Source: Caulobacteraceae bacterium (lineage in GTDB: Bacteria > Pseudomonadota > Alphaproteobacteria > Caulobacterales > Caulobacteraceae). From it: DNA of 8,623 nucleotides. Shown here piece after piece: positions 1 to 5,936 of this stretch. The stretch is from contig PLFA01000074.1 in NCBI GenBank assembly GCA_003136615.1, forward strand, positions 5,011 through 13,633, in the 5' to 3' direction. Position numbers and translations under genes: made by a program. Numbering within the stretch: position 1 is the stretch's first letter; each line of letters opens with the position of its first letter. The notes under the pieces are model-generated. The model did not search any database, had not been told where the DNA came from, and saw nothing but the letters and a program-made list of their open reading frames with translations.

Positions 1-339
1 TTCGTCAACTGGTTCCGCAAGGACGGCCACGGCCGCTTCATCTGGCCGGGATTTGGCGAGAACAGCCGCGTGCTCAAATGGATCGTCGGGCGCCTGGAGG
101 GCCAGGTCGGCGCCAAGGACACCCCCATCGGTCGGGTGCCCACGTCCCACGACCTCGATCTCGTTGGGCTGACGCTCAGCGCCGAGCATCTGGACACCCT
201 GCTGGACGTGGATGTGGAGACCTGGCGCGAGGAGGCGGCGCTTATCCCCGCGGCCTATGATCGCTTTGGCGAGCGCCTCCCCCCGGAGCTCTGGGCGCAA
301 TACGACGCCCTCTGCGCGCGCCTGGACGCGGCGGCCTAA
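1..339 (+). CDS. pckG: Phosphoenolpyruvate carboxykinase (GTP), C-terminal 112 residues (5' end outside window)
   Basis: This is the C-terminal end of a cytosolic gluconeogenic enzyme that converts oxaloacetate plus GTP to phosphoenolpyruvate, CO2 and GDP. The frame is open from base 1 and ends in TAA at 337-339. The first visible residues read FVNWFRKDGHGRF followed by IWPGFGENSRVLKW, a hallmark of the GTP-dependent family. By comparison with the animal cytosolic enzyme, the phenylalanines at visible residues 5, 13 and 18 match the three that form the guanine pocket (Phe517, 525 and 530), and the asparagine at residue 21 matches Asn533. This supports GTP rather than ATP specificity. The later TPIGRVP segment and the acidic helical tail also fit the family. 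The start, P-loop and metal ligands lie upstream of the window. A class II aldolase gene begins 11 bases after the stop and may be co-transcribed. Confidence 0.95.
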   Translation, partial: FVNWFRKDGHGRFIWPGFGENSRVLKWIVGRLEGQVGAKDTPIGRVPTSHDLDLVGLTLSAEHLDTLLDVDVETWREEAALIPAAYDRFGERLPPELWAQYDALCARLDAAA

Positions 340-350
340 ATCCCAACATC

Positions 351-1010
351 ATGGACCCCCGGGAAGCCGCCCTGCGCGAGGAGATCGTGCGGGTGATGCT
401 CGCCATGGACAGCCGCGGCCTGAACCGCGGCGCCTCGGGAAACGTCTCTGCCCGCTGGGGCGAGGCCGTGCTGATCACCCCGACGGGCGTTCCGCCGGCT
501 GACCTGGACCCTTCCCAAATCGTGCGGATCGGGGCGGACGGCTGTTGGCCCGCCGATGGGCCGCGGCCCTCCAGCGAATGGCGGATGCATGAGGGTATTC
601 TGGGGGGTCGGCCCGACGTCAACGCTGTGGTTCACTGCCATTCCCGCCACGCGACGATCCTGGCTTGCGCGGGCCGTGAGATCCCGTCCATGCATTACAT
701 GGTCGCCATAGCCGGAGGGTCCAGCATCCCCCTCGCGCCTTACGCCACCTTTGGCTCAAGCGAACTGGCTGACGGCGTGGTCGAAACTCTGGCGGGTCGC
801 AACGCCGCCCTGATGGCCAATCACGGTCAGATCGCCTTGGGTCCCACTCTCTCTCGCGCCCTGGCCATCGCCGAGGAGGTGGAGGAACAGGCGGCTGTCT
901 ATTGGGGAACTCTGGCCATCGGCGGCCCCAAGCTCCTGAGCGCCGAAGAGATGACGCGGGTGCTTGAGCTCTTCAGGACCTATGGCCAACAGGCGCCGGG
1001 CAAGACCTGA
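351..1010 (+). CDS. Class II aldolase/adducin family protein (FucA-like)
   Basis: A 219-residue protein, about the usual length for single-domain class II (zinc-dependent) sugar-phosphate aldolases such as L-fuculose-1-phosphate aldolase. Visible motifs in order: GNVS (30-33) and TPTG (43-46) of the phosphate-binding region; SSE (74-76), with Glu76 at the catalytic acid/base position; HCH (95-97), giving two zinc ligands; and NHG (157-159), with His158 as the third zinc ligand. All catalytic elements are present, so an active enzyme is likely, but the substrate cannot be read from sequence. The family includes fuculose-, rhamnulose- and ribulose-phosphate enzymes and some decarboxylases. The start at 351 is favoured because the N-terminus (MDPREAALREEIV, then GLNRGASGNVS) lines up with the FucA N-terminus. 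No clear Shine-Dalgarno precedes it, which fits translational coupling to pckG 11 bases upstream. Confidence 0.88.
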   Translation: MDPREAALREEIVRVMLAMDSRGLNRGASGNVSARWGEAVLITPTGVPPADLDPSQIVRIGADGCWPADGPRPSSEWRMHEGILGGRPDVNAVVHCHSRHATILACAGREIPSMHYMVAIAGGSSIPLAPYATFGSSELADGVVETLAGRNAALMANHGQIALGPTLSRALAIAEEVEEQAAVYWGTLAIGGPKLLSAEEMTRVLELFRTYGQQAPGKT

Positions 1011-1060
1011 AGGTCCCTCTGGCGAGGCGGCGAGCGAAAGTGTAGGGAACCGGCCAACTT

Positions 1061-1084
1061 ATCGAACCCATAGAATCGAACCCC
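1061..1084 (+). promoter_or_regulatory. Tandem direct repeat in the thiolase leader (possible operator)
   Basis: ATCGAACCC occurs at 1061-1069 and again at 1075-1083, a period of 14 bases, just upstream of the thiolase ribosome binding site. The spacing and position would suit a regulator site or lie near a promoter, but no known operator consensus is recognised. It could be chance similarity. Confidence 0.25.
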
Positions 1085-1095
1085 ACAAGGGGAGG
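1081..1095 (+). promoter_or_regulatory. Shine-Dalgarno of the thiolase gene, partly within a short hairpin
   Basis: GGAGG at 1091-1095 lies nine bases before ATG 1105, a strong ribosome binding site that fixes the start. CCCC at 1081-1084 can pair with GGGG at 1089-1092 across an ACAA loop. This hairpin would hide the first two bases of the Shine-Dalgarno. The stem is only four base pairs, so any effect on translation is speculative. Confidence 0.6.
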
Positions 1096-1104
1096 AAACC
1101 CAAT

Positions 1105-2277
1105 ATGCGTGAAGCCGTCATCGTCTCCTATGCCCGTACGGGCCTCGCCAAGTCCGGGCGCGGCGGGTTCAACATCACCCCCACGGTCTCCATGGCCGCC
1201 CATGCGGTGAAGCACGCCGTGGAGCGCTCCGGCGTCGAAGCCGAGGCCATGGAAGACTGCTTCATGGGCAATGTGTCCCACGGCGCGGGAAATCTCGGCC
1301 GTCAGGCGGCCCTGCTCGCCGGCCTGCCGATCACCACGTCGGGCGTGACGGTGAACCGCTTCTGCTCCTCAGGCCTCCAGACCATCGCCATGGCCGCGCG
1401 CTATGTGAAGGACGACGGCGCCAATGCGGTGGTGGCTGGCGGGGTCGAGTCCATCAGCTTCCCTGGCGGCGGCATGGGCTCCGGCAACAATGATCCGAGG
1501 CTCACAGAGATGTATCCCGACATCTTCATGCCGATGATCGACACCGCCGATATCGTCTCCCAGCGCTATGGCGTTACACGTGAGTCCCAGGACGAATATT
1601 CCCTGGAATCTCAGCGCCGCATGGCCAGCGCCCAGCAGGCCGGCAAGTTCAAGGACGAGATCGTGCCCATGGCCACCAAGATGAAGGTGGTGGACAAGGA
1701 GACCAAGGCCGAGAGCATCGTCGATGTCATCGTGGATCGCGATGAGTGCAATCGCCCCGACACCACCCTGGAGGGTCTGCAAAAGCTCCAGCCCGTGCGC
1801 GGGCCGGGCAACTACGTCACCGCCGGCAACGCCTCGCAGCTTTCCGACGGCGCCGCGGTGGTGGTGATCATGGAAGCCAAGGAAGCCGAACGTCGTGGCC
1901 TCGAGCCACTCGGCCTCTTCAAGGGCTGGGCTGTCGCCGGATGCAAGCCCGACGAAATGGGCATCGGCCCGGTCTTCGCCGTGCCCCGGCTGCTGGAGCG
2001 CCATGGCCTCAAGGTCGACGACGTCGATCTGTGGGAGTTGAACGAGGCCTTTGCCAGCCAGTGCCTCTATAGCCGCGACACCCTGGGCATTGATCCTGAG
2101 AAGTACAACGTCAATGGCGGCTCCATCGCCATCGGCCACCCCTTCGGCATGACCGGCGCGCGTCTGGCGGGCCACGTGCTTCAGGAAGGCAAGCGTCGCG
2201 GCAATGTGAAGCACGCCGTGGTCAGCATGTGCATCGGCGGCGGCATGGGCGGCGCGGGCCTCTTCGAGGTTTTCTAA
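1105..2277 (+). CDS. Thiolase (acetyl-CoA C-acyl/acetyltransferase)
   Basis: A 390-residue cytosolic thiolase, the normal family length. It catalyses either thiolytic cleavage of 3-ketoacyl-CoA or condensation of two acetyl-CoA. The catalytic set is complete: nucleophile Cys87 in NRFCSSG, NEAF at 313-316, His345 in GHPFGMTGAR, and Cys376 in CIGGGMGGAG. The wording around the last two sites (GHPFGM, and GMGGAG rather than GQG) differs slightly from E. coli AtoB and FadA, so I cannot say whether it is degradative (FadA-like) or biosynthetic. ATG 1105 is chosen over in-frame codons back to 964 because of the GGAGG nine bases upstream and the typical thiolase N-terminus MREAVIVSYARTG; the longer frame would run into the aldolase gene. 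No acyl-CoA dehydrogenase or FadB-like gene is adjacent. The gap of 94 bp from the aldolase suggests its own promoter. Confidence 0.95.
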   Translation: MREAVIVSYARTGLAKSGRGGFNITPTVSMAAHAVKHAVERSGVEAEAMEDCFMGNVSHGAGNLGRQAALLAGLPITTSGVTVNRFCSSGLQTIAMAARYVKDDGANAVVAGGVESISFPGGGMGSGNNDPRLTEMYPDIFMPMIDTADIVSQRYGVTRESQDEYSLESQRRMASAQQAGKFKDEIVPMATKMKVVDKETKAESIVDVIVDRDECNRPDTTLEGLQKLQPVRGPGNYVTAGNASQLSDGAAVVVIMEAKEAERRGLEPLGLFKGWAVAGCKPDEMGIGPVFAVPRLLERHGLKVDDVDLWELNEAFASQCLYSRDTLGIDPEKYNVNGGSIAIGHPFGMTGARLAGHVLQEGKRRGNVKHAVVSMCIGGGMGGAGLFEVF

Positions 2278-2298
2278 TCCTCCTCGCATTCCATTCCG

Positions 2299-2428
2299 CG
2301 TCATCCCGGGGCGCGAAGCGAACCCGGTATCCAGGGGACTGGACGCAGCGGCATGGTTCGCGAACCCCAGCGTCTCACCCGGTCTCCTGGGTCCTGGATA
2401 AGTCGCTTCCCGTCTGTCCGGGATGACG
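2299..2428. repeat. Imperfect palindromic intergenic repeat of about 130 bp
   Basis: The element has perfect 11-base inverted ends, CGTCATCCCGG (2299-2309) and CCGGGATGACG (2418-2428). Further inside are matching blocks GAAGCGA (2315-2321) with TCGCTTC (2403-2409), and TATCCAGG (2328-2335) with CCTGGATA (2393-2400). A perfect 12-base palindrome, GGTTCGCGAACC, lies at its centre (2355-2366). The symmetry suggests a long RNA stem-loop if transcribed, which could terminate or stabilise the thiolase message. TCATCCCGG-ended elements of this style are, to my knowledge, common dispersed intergenic repeats in alphaproteobacteria; only one copy is visible here, so dispersal is inferred. There is no ORF for a transposase. 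The right end runs into the MFS gene and contains its ATG. Confidence 0.8.
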
Positions 2429-3772
2429 TCTGAAGCGCATCCGCGCTCGCCCGAGGTCGTCGCGGCGGATGCCGAGGCGGCCTACGAGAAGTTTGTCTGG
2501 GATAATCTGCCCCGCAACTTCGTCGGCCACTTCGTACACGGGGCGCTGGGCATGACCGGCTTTCGGCTGGTCAACAGCCTGACCATCATGCCGGCCTATC
2601 TGAGTTACCTTTCAGGCGGCTCGACCCTGATCGTGGGTCTTGGCCAGTCACTGCAGCAATTGGGCGGGGTCGTTTCGCCCGTCGTGGGCGCGGCCTTTAT
2701 CGAGCACCGCAAGAAGGTGCTGCCGGTCTCCATGGTCATGGGGACCCTCATGCGCACCCAGATTCTGGGACTCGCGGCGGCGGGATTCTTTCTGCACGGC
2801 AAGGCGCTCCTCGCGGTGGTGCTCACCTGCCTCTTCTTCCTGGGGCTCTTCTCGGGCGCCCAGGGCGTGGCCTTTCAGCTCCTCATGGCCAAGGTCATTC
2901 CGATCACGCGGCGCGGCGCGCTTCAGGCCATTCGCAACGCGGTGGGCGGCGCCATCGCGGCGGGTCTCGCTTGGTGGGCGGGCGCCTATCTCGTCCAGCG
3001 CAATATCTTCCATAATGGCTATGGCGTGACTTTCGGCGTGGCCTTGGTCCTTACGACCCTTGGCCTGACGGTTCTGGCCACGGTGATGCGAGAGCCCATC
3101 CCGCCCACGGTGAGGGCCAAGACCCCCTTTTTCGCCCGCCTGCGAGAATTCCCGAGCCTCTTCGCTCAGGACCGCGGCTTCATGTTCTTCATGATCGCCC
3201 AGACCCTGGCCACGGCGGGGCGGATCGGCGCGCCCTTCTATATTTTGTTCGCTGGCCACACCATGACGCTGGATGGCAAGACGATCGGCCTCCTCTCACT
3301 CATCTCGCTGGGCGCCGATACGGCCACCAATCTGGTCTGGGGCCTCGTCGGCGACAGGTTTGGTTTCCGGTTAAGTTTTGTGCTGGCCCTGATCGCGTGG
3401 ATCGGTGGGACGGTGCTGCTCATGGCCGCGCCCAGCATGCCCCATATCTATGTCGGCGGTCTGGATCTGGGCGCCAAGGCCTTCATTCTGATCGCCTTTT
3501 TCGCCCTCGGCGCGGCCCAGTCCGGCTTCCTGATGAGCTCTCAGACCATGGTTCTGGAGTTCGGTTCTCGCGATGACATCCCAATGCGCCTGGCCCTGGT
3601 CGCGACGGGGCAGGGGGCCATGAACGCCGCGACGCCGCTCCTGGGGGGCCTTATCGCCGCGACGCTCGGTTTCGAGGTGCTGTTCGGTCTCTCGGTGGCG
3701 CTTCTGGTCCTGGCCCTGGGCCTTCTCATCGTCCTGGTCGAAGAGCCACGCAATCGTCGCCGAGTAGCTTAA
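2423..3772 (+). CDS. MFS transporter
   Basis: A 449-residue inner-membrane protein of the major facilitator type. It has a hydrophilic N-terminus of about 40 residues, roughly twelve hydrophobic segments, and a charged central loop (about 223-250) between two halves. GLVGDRFGFR (307-316) resembles the MFS motif A (GxxxDRxGRR) between TM helices of the second half. The first half has only a degenerate counterpart around EHRKKVLP (94-101). The substrate is unknown. ATG 2423 is the only usual start codon: TAA occurs in frame at 2399-2401, the next Met (residue 44) is already within the first membrane region, and an upstream CTG is unlikely. No Shine-Dalgarno is visible. The ATG lies inside the inverted end of the repeat, so initiation may be leaderless or coupled. 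The gene runs in the same direction as the thiolase and ald. Confidence 0.88.
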   Translation: MTSEAHPRSPEVVAADAEAAYEKFVWDNLPRNFVGHFVHGALGMTGFRLVNSLTIMPAYLSYLSGGSTLIVGLGQSLQQLGGVVSPVVGAAFIEHRKKVLPVSMVMGTLMRTQILGLAAAGFFLHGKALLAVVLTCLFFLGLFSGAQGVAFQLLMAKVIPITRRGALQAIRNAVGGAIAAGLAWWAGAYLVQRNIFHNGYGVTFGVALVLTTLGLTVLATVMREPIPPTVRAKTPFFARLREFPSLFAQDRGFMFFMIAQTLATAGRIGAPFYILFAGHTMTLDGKTIGLLSLISLGADTATNLVWGLVGDRFGFRLSFVLALIAWIGGTVLLMAAPSMPHIYVGGLDLGAKAFILIAFFALGAAQSGFLMSSQTMVLEFGSRDDIPMRLALVATGQGAMNAATPLLGGLIAATLGFEVLFGLSVALLVLALGLLIVLVEEPRNRRRVA

Positions 3773-3803
3773 GAGGCCTTTCGCCGAACCTGCGGAATCC
3801 GGC

Positions 3804-3840
3804 TATAGAACCGCTCATCCCCCACTCCTGACCTAAAGGA
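3804..3840 (+). promoter_or_regulatory. Putative -10 element and ribosome binding site of ald
   Basis: In the 79-bp gap before ald, GCTATAGA (3802-3809 with its flanking bases) resembles the Caulobacter-type housekeeping -10 consensus GCTANAWC. A -35 match near 3779-3784 (TTTCGC) is poor. AAAGGA at 3835-3840 is a fair Shine-Dalgarno, 11 bases before ATG 3852. The ribosome site is more secure than the promoter. No rho-independent terminator for the MFS gene is visible in this gap. Confidence 0.35.
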
Positions 3841-3851
3841 ACAGGCCCCTC

Positions 3852-4940
3852 ATGCGCGTTGGCGTGCCGAAGGAAATCAAGACTCTGGAATTTCGCGTCG
3901 GGGTGACGCCGGGGGTCGCCCAGCGCCTCATCCGCGAGGGTCATGAGGTGTTCATCGAGTCGGGCGCCGGGGCGGGGATCGGCCTCGCCGATGAAGCCTT
4001 CGCCGATGTGGGCGCCCAGATCCTGCCCACCGCCGATGATGTGTTCGAAGCCGCGGACATGATCGTCAAGGTGAAGGAGCCTCAGGCCGTGGAGATCGCG
4101 CGCCTTAAGCCCCGCCACATCCTTTTCACCTATCTGCACCTCGCCGCCGACCTGCCCCAGGCGCGGGGGCTGATGGAGTCGGGCTGCACCGCCATCGCCT
4201 ATGAGACCATCTCTGATCGCTGGGGCCGCCTGCCGCTCCTGGCGCCCATGAGCCAGGTGGCCGGGCGCATGGCGGTGGATGTGGGCGCCTATCATCTGCT
4301 GAAACCCGCGGGCGGACGCGGCCTCTTGCTCGGCGGCGCGCCGGGGGTTCTGCCGGCCCGGGTTCTGATCCTGGGCGGCGGGGTGGCCGGCAAGCACGCC
4401 GCAGAGATGGCCGTGGGCCATGGCGCCGATGTCACGCTCTATGACATCTCCGCCGCGCGCCTGGAGCAACTGGACGACCAGTTCGGCGGGCGGCTCAAGA
4501 CCTGCTACTCCACCCATGATCTGGTGGCCGAGGCCCTGCCCACCGCCGATCTCGTCATCGGCTGCGTTCTGATTCCCGGCGCCGCGGCCCCGAAGCTGGT
4601 TACCCGCGCCGATCTCAAGACCATGCGCAAGGGCTCGGTCCTGGTGGACGTGGCCATCGATCAGGGCGGATGCTTCGAGACCAGCCATCCCACCACCCAT
4701 GCCGATCCGACCTTCGTGGTGGAGGATGTGATCCACTATTGCGTCGCCAATATGCCGGGCGCCGCGCCGCTCACCTCCACCTATGCCCTGAGCGCCGCCA
4801 CGGCCCCCTACATCTCCGCCCTCGCCGGCAAGGGTGTCGAGGCCGCCCTTGCCGCCGATCCCGGCTTCGCCGAGGGGCTGAATGTAAAAGGCGGCCGGGT
4901 CGTGCATCCGGCGGCGGCCCATGATCTGGGCTTGGACTAG
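3852..4940 (+). CDS. ald: Alanine dehydrogenase
   Basis: A cytosolic NAD-dependent enzyme that interconverts L-alanine and pyruvate plus ammonia, letting cells use alanine as carbon and nitrogen. At 362 residues it is a little shorter than the usual 370 or so, ending at HDLGLD. Key residues sit at the family positions: Arg15 and Lys75 (pyruvate binding), His96 and Asp270 (catalytic), Met133 and Ser134 in APMSQVAGRMAVD, and Asn300-Met301 in VANMPGA. The nucleotide fold is at about 170-198, with GGGVAG (175-180) and Asp198 to hold the NAD ribose. PntA-type transhydrogenase subunits share this fold, but the catalytic set and length fit Ald. It starts at ATG 3852 after an AAAGGA site. Its stop TAG (4938-4940) overlaps the stop of the convergent LytTR gene. 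No Lrp-type activator gene is adjacent in this window. Confidence 0.96.
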   Translation: MRVGVPKEIKTLEFRVGVTPGVAQRLIREGHEVFIESGAGAGIGLADEAFADVGAQILPTADDVFEAADMIVKVKEPQAVEIARLKPRHILFTYLHLAADLPQARGLMESGCTAIAYETISDRWGRLPLLAPMSQVAGRMAVDVGAYHLLKPAGGRGLLLGGAPGVLPARVLILGGGVAGKHAAEMAVGHGADVTLYDISAARLEQLDDQFGGRLKTCYSTHDLVAEALPTADLVIGCVLIPGAAAPKLVTRADLKTMRKGSVLVDVAIDQGGCFETSHPTTHADPTFVVEDVIHYCVANMPGAAPLTSTYALSAATAPYISALAGKGVEAALAADPGFAEGLNVKGGRVVHPAAAHDLGLD

Positions 4941-5812
4941 GGAAGAGCTGCCAGGCCTCGCTTGAGGGCCTGGCGATAGATTCGGCTGACGCGCAGCGCC
5001 GTCTTGTCCTTGAGATGAACCATCGCGTCGCCATTGGCGGCGGATTCAATGCCGGTGATCCGGTCAAGGGCCACGATGTCGCGTCGATGGATGCGCACGA
5101 ACCGCGCGGGGTCGAGCCGGGATTCGAGCCGGGTCAGGGTCTCGCGGAGCAGGAGGGCCCTTTTTCCGACGTGGAGTGCGACATAATTGCCCTGGGCCTC
5201 AATCCAGTCGATCTCCGCGACGCTGACCATTTGAGAGCGGCCCTTCTCCTTGATCTCGATGACTTTCAGAGGGACGAGACCAGGGTCGCGTGGAGGTTGA
5301 AGGGGCGGAGCGGCAGACAAGCGCGATTGTCTTAAGTGGGCCAGACCGCTCAAGGCCATGACCCCGGCAAAGACGAGAAGTTCATTGGCCGCGAGATCGT
5401 CTCGCCATCCCGCCAGGGAGGGCTTGTGCGCGGGCTCCAGAAACCAGAGGGCCAGGACGTGTCCGGCGATAATCAGGATGGATGCGGCTAGGCCCGCCGC
5501 CACGAGATGGATGGACCCATTCCGCCACCTGTGCGGCGCGGCGATGGGAAAGCGGCGGGATAGCTCAAAGAAGATCGGCGCGGTGGCGGACCCGAGGAGC
5601 CCCGCCGCCGCGACCCGCAGGACTTCGTGTGCCAGGTGAGGCGTCGCGCCCATGCCGACGGCGTTTACCCAGTTCCCAGGCGCCAGCGCGCCGACAATCA
5701 GCACCCAATAGACAAAGCCAAAGGCCGCTTCCCCAAGGCGCGAAGGCGCGCGCTCGCGGGGGCCTTCCGGCGCGGCCTCGGCGGTCAGGTCCTGGATGGC
5801 GGCCATGGTCAT
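4937..5812 (-). CDS. Membrane-anchored LytTR-domain transcriptional regulator
   Basis: A 291-residue protein with an N-terminal membrane part and a C-terminal LytTR DNA-binding domain. Hydrophobic segments lie at about 29-47, 63-83, 101-124 and 143-160, suggesting four transmembrane helices. After a basic, proline-rich linker (about 161-180) comes the LytTR domain (about 182-288), with IDWIEAQGNYVALHV (201-215) and RFVRIHRRDIVALDRI (237-252), both diagnostic of the family. There is no receiver domain, so this is a one-component membrane regulator rather than an AgrA/LytR response regulator. ATG 5812 is preferred because upstream in-frame sequence (to 6040) would overlap the esterase gene and looks non-coding. 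A second ATG at 5806 is possible, and both have weak ribosome sites. It is divergent from the esterase gene and convergent with ald. Signal and target genes are unknown. Confidence 0.87.
   Translation of the reverse strand: MTMAAIQDLTAEAAPEGPRERAPSRLGEAAFGFVYWVLIVGALAPGNWVNAVGMGATPHLAHEVLRVAAAGLLGSATAPIFFELSRRFPIAAPHRWRNGSIHLVAAGLAASILIIAGHVLALWFLEPAHKPSLAGWRDDLAANELLVFAGVMALSGLAHLRQSRLSAAPPLQPPRDPGLVPLKVIEIKEKGRSQMVSVAEIDWIEAQGNYVALHVGKRALLLRETLTRLESRLDPARFVRIHRRDIVALDRITGIESAANGDAMVHLKDKTALRVSRIYRQALKRGLAALP
4950..4974 (+). terminator. Hairpin just after the ald stop (possible terminator or 3' stabiliser)
   Basis: GCCAGGCC (4950-4957) pairs perfectly with GGCCTGGC (4967-4974) across a nine-base loop, starting ten bases after the ald stop. 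There is no following T-run, so it is not a classic intrinsic terminator. It lies inside the last codons of the LytTR gene on the other strand, so it may simply reflect coding sequence. Confidence 0.35.
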
Positions 5813-5936
5813 TCTTGCGACGGCTCGTATCCGACGTCCATGGGCCGTGACCCCTGATTTGTGACGAGACGGCTCCAAATGGGGATGGGCCGACCTATCC
5901 CCGCTCGCAAAACGCCTCACGCTTGATGGACCTGAG
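5813..5936. promoter_or_regulatory. Divergent intergenic region between the LytTR and esterase genes
   Basis: These 124 bases must hold the promoters of two divergently transcribed genes. GACGGCTC occurs twice (5819-5826 and 5868-5875), and GTGAC occurs at 5847-5851 and 5861-5865, 14 bases apart. LytTR proteins often bind paired direct repeats, so these could be sites for the divergent regulator, but neither matches a consensus I know. I could not assign -35/-10 pairs with confidence. Confidence 0.35.

Noticed and set aside
964..1104. An N-terminal extension of the thiolase back to ATG 964
   Set aside because: It would overlap the aldolase gene, has no thiolase homology in that part, and ATG 1105 has an ideal GGAGG and the standard thiolase N-terminus.
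1369..2304. A 311-codon open frame on the minus strand opposite the thiolase
   Set aside because: Its product is rich in His, Ala and Gly with no recognisable domain, and it mirrors a clearly real thiolase. Long antisense frames are expected in GC-rich genes with strong third-position bias.
3726..4922. A 398-codon open frame on the minus strand opposite ald
   Set aside because: It has a low-complexity Gly/Ala/His/Arg product, no domain, and overlaps the whole of a well-supported alanine dehydrogenase; it is a shadow of codon bias.
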